Assembly: GCF_045310675.1 (NCBI RefSeq)
Contig: NZ_JBJHZZ010000001.1
Span: 62,001 to 126,000 of the forward strand
Source of the DNA: Clostridium_AT stratigraminis
Lineage (GTDB): Bacteria > Bacillota > Clostridia > Clostridiales > Clostridiaceae
Direction of reading: 5' to 3'
DNA: 64,000 nucleotides
A program made the position numbers and the translations under genes. Position 1 is the first letter of the stretch; every line of letters begins with the position of its first letter. Below the pieces are notes generated by a model, which saw only the letters and a program-made list of their open reading frames with translations, did no database searches and was not told the origin of the DNA. Below, in pieces: positions 62,386 through 64,000 of the stretch.

Positions 62386-63624
62386 ATGAAATTTACAAAT
62401 AAAGTAACAAGTATAATATTATCTACAGCTGTGATAATAACTTCGAGTACAACCGTATTTGCTGATCCAACAGTTGATTCTCTTAATAACCAAAAACAGC
62501 AGCTAGAGAATCAAAAGAAGCAAGATAACTCGAATATGCAGAAAAGCCAATTAAATGCTGATAGTGCTCAAAAGGATATAAATAATCTTAATACACAGAT
62601 TCAGATGTTAGATTCTAAAATAGAAAGTCTTAATCGGACTATAGAAGATACAAAGACAAAAATAACTGCTAAAGAAGCAGATATACAAACAGCTCAAAAG
62701 AATTATGATGAAGCTGAAGAAGAGCTTAAAGATGAACAGGACTTATTCAATAAAAGAATGAGGGCTATGTATATAGCAGGAGATGATCAATATATAAGTA
62801 TTCTGTTATCATCAAAAGATATCAACGATTTTCTTTCAAAGGCACAAGCTATTGTGTCAATAATTAATTTTGATAATAAATTAATAAAAGATTTTCAAGA
62901 TAAAAAAGAAAAAATTAAGTCTGCAGAAGCTACCTTAATGAAGGATAAAGATGAACTAACGACATATAAGAAGGAAAATGAAAGCAAATTAGCTGAAGTT
63001 CGAAGTAATATTGAAAATCAAAGGCAGTTAGTAGCAGAGGCAAAAAGTAGACAAGCTTATTATATTAGTCAAATAAGCGAATATAGAAATAAGGTTGCAG
63101 CGGAAGAGAAGCAAGTTCAAGATACAATTAAAAAATTACAAGCCTTAGCTCAGTCTCAACCGCAAAATAATGGAGTAGGAGTACCAGCAGCCCCAAATGC
63201 AATAGTAGCTTATGCTTATACCTTTCTAGGAGATCCTTATGTTTGGTCTGCAGAAGGTGAAATTCTTACTCAAGCAGTTATAAATGAGTATAAAAATACT
63301 GATCATGATTTAACTGGTATGGAAGGATATATAGGTAGACAATCCTTTGATTGTTCAGGCCTTATGCAGTATGTATACGCACATTTTGGAATACATATCA
63401 GCAGAACTACTTACACACAAATTAATGAAGGAACCCCTGTGAGCAGAAATAATCTACAGCCAGGTGATCTGATATTCTTTGGAACCTATAGTGATCCTCA
63501 CCATGTTGGGATGTACGTAGGAAATAACTGCTATATACAAGCACCATATAGCGGAGATGTAGTAAGGGTAAGTTCTTTAGATAATGCAGATCAATATCTA
63601 TGTGCTAGAAGAATATTAAAATAA
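62386..63624 (+). CDS. PcsB-like NlpC/P60 peptidoglycan hydrolase
   Basis: 412 residues from ATG 62386 (GGGAG nine bases upstream; an earlier in-frame ATG lacks one). Signal peptide about 1-27 (STTVFA/DP). A long coiled coil with a central hinge (about 35-255) of the PcsB/CwlO type, then a C-terminal NlpC/P60 domain: YTFLGDPYVWS, QSFDCSGLMQYVY (catalytic Cys), GDLIFFGTYSDPHHVGMYVG (catalytic His), NCYIQAP. Between DPYVWS and the Cys motif there are about 30 extra residues. The coiled coil suggests control by FtsEX-like partners, absent here. Confidence 0.9.
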   Translation: MKFTNKVTSIILSTAVIITSSTTVFADPTVDSLNNQKQQLENQKKQDNSNMQKSQLNADSAQKDINNLNTQIQMLDSKIESLNRTIEDTKTKITAKEADIQTAQKNYDEAEEELKDEQDLFNKRMRAMYIAGDDQYISILLSSKDINDFLSKAQAIVSIINFDNKLIKDFQDKKEKIKSAEATLMKDKDELTTYKKENESKLAEVRSNIENQRQLVAEAKSRQAYYISQISEYRNKVAAEEKQVQDTIKKLQALAQSQPQNNGVGVPAAPNAIVAYAYTFLGDPYVWSAEGEILTQAVINEYKNTDHDLTGMEGYIGRQSFDCSGLMQYVYAHFGIHISRTTYTQINEGTPVSRNNLQPGDLIFFGTYSDPHHVGMYVGNNCYIQAPYSGDVVRVSSLDNADQYLCARRILK

Positions 63625-63674
63625 CAATAAGTTAGGAAGCTGCATGTAGTGCGGCAATGCCAATAAAGTAAAAT

Positions 63675-63709
63675 GCCAGACACAGACTTTTATAAAGGTT
63701 ATGTCTGGC
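63675..63709 (+). terminator. Terminator after the NlpC/P60 gene
   Basis: GCCAGACA/TGTCTGGC stem (63675-63682 with 63702-63709) with T-rich tail. Confidence 0.75.
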
Positions 63710-63787
63710 TTTATATTACCCATGATAGTTGTTGCAAAATTCGAAAAATTGTGGAAAATGTATGAACTATGATGAATATTGTCAAAT

Positions 63788-63845
63788 AATATGATAATAT
63801 GATAATATGATAATATTAGATAATGTTGGATAATGTTAGATATTA
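63788..63845. repeat. Short tandem repeat, AT-rich
   Basis: Three to four units of ATGATAAT are followed by TAGATAATGT/TGGATAATGT variants. The promoter -10-like TATAAT patterns inside have no significance on their own. Confidence 0.7.
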
Positions 63846-63916
63846 ATTAATAAATTGGAATCAGAACCGTAGTTTTTTTAATTAGTAGCTAATATTAGTG
63901 ATAGGGGTGAAGCTAA

Positions 63917-64000
63917 TTGAAGGCTGCTAATTCTTACAATGAACTTAAAGAATATGATTTAAATGTAATTATGGAGACTAGTAATTTTAATTACGCTGTA
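63917..64000 (+). CDS. Truncated gene at the window edge
   Basis: A TTG start with GGGGTG eight bases upstream opens a frame (KAANSYNELKEYDLNVIME) that runs to the window end. 28 codons are visible and no domain can be recognised. The frame is uninterrupted and fits the ribosome-site pattern. Confidence 0.45.
   Translation, partial: MKAANSYNELKEYDLNVIMETSNFNYAV

Noticed and set aside
63788..63845. Tandem ATGATAAT units as iterons or replication origin
   Set aside because: Too short and AT-simple, with no replication protein gene nearby.

Overview
The window is AT-rich DNA with the look of Clostridium sensu stricto or a close anaerobic Firmicute. Supporting signs are strong GGAGG-type ribosome binding sites, many TTG and GTG starts, T-box leaders, cyclic-di-GMP riboswitches, and families typical of clostridia (CD3324-like protein, DUF4179 with an ECF sigma factor, VanW and L,D-transpeptidase wall proteins, an FMN-dependent enoate reductase, an iron alcohol dehydrogenase). 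The taxonomic call is inference. I saw no rRNA, tRNA, CRISPR array, transposase or prophage.

Layout. 0.1-9.3 kb: a secreted amidase-domain protein, then a MacA/MacB-like exporter operon with its own two-component system, a beta-lactamase-fold serine hydrolase and an Asn-rich lipoprotein. 9.4-12.2 kb: an amino-acid ABC importer on the minus strand behind a T-box whose best-fitting specifier is the His codon CAC. 12.2-18.5 kb: a cytochrome b5-like lipoprotein, an orphan UbiX-like enzyme, a polysaccharide deacetylase, a HelD-type helicase and FtsH. 18.7-21.1 kb: T-box plus thrS. 21.3-34.8 kb: mostly housekeeping and envelope genes (VanW protein, DUF624 protein, exonuclease, PRPP-synthase-like protein, CAP lipoprotein, AlaX-type editing protein, DcyD-like PLP enzyme, Gfo/Idh/MocA oxidoreductase, 8-oxoguanine deaminase-like amidohydrolase, ung). 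34.9-38.2 kb: a promoter with a palindromic operator, a structured leader, small genes, and a second threonyl-tRNA synthetase behind a T-box whose antiterminator/terminator half is duplicated. 38.2-46.1 kb: transporter and membrane proteins, then a dTDP-sugar cluster (rfbA, rfbB, VioA-like aminotransferase, PglD/VioB-like acetyltransferase, methyltransferase-glycosyltransferase fusion). 46.4-48.7 kb: two redox enzymes.

48.9-57.5 kb is the most coherent regulatory neighbourhood: an HD-GYP protein (predicted c-di-GMP phosphodiesterase), a c-di-GMP-I riboswitch before a multi-Myb/SANT DNA-binding protein, a two-component system divergent from two secreted proteins, and a second c-di-GMP-I riboswitch before an LPXTG surface protein. 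57.7-64 kb holds an L,D-transpeptidase, a VCBS-like protein, an ECF sigma/DUF4179 pair, a PcsB-like NlpC/P60 hydrolase and the start of a truncated gene.

The most unusual signals are the T-box with a duplicated 3' half, the second ThrRS lacking most of its TGS domain, the c-di-GMP-controlled Myb/SANT-array protein, and the operator-controlled structured leader at 34.9-35.1 kb. GGGGACGGTTAAT repeats of REP type occur at 1.4 kb and 59.2 kb.
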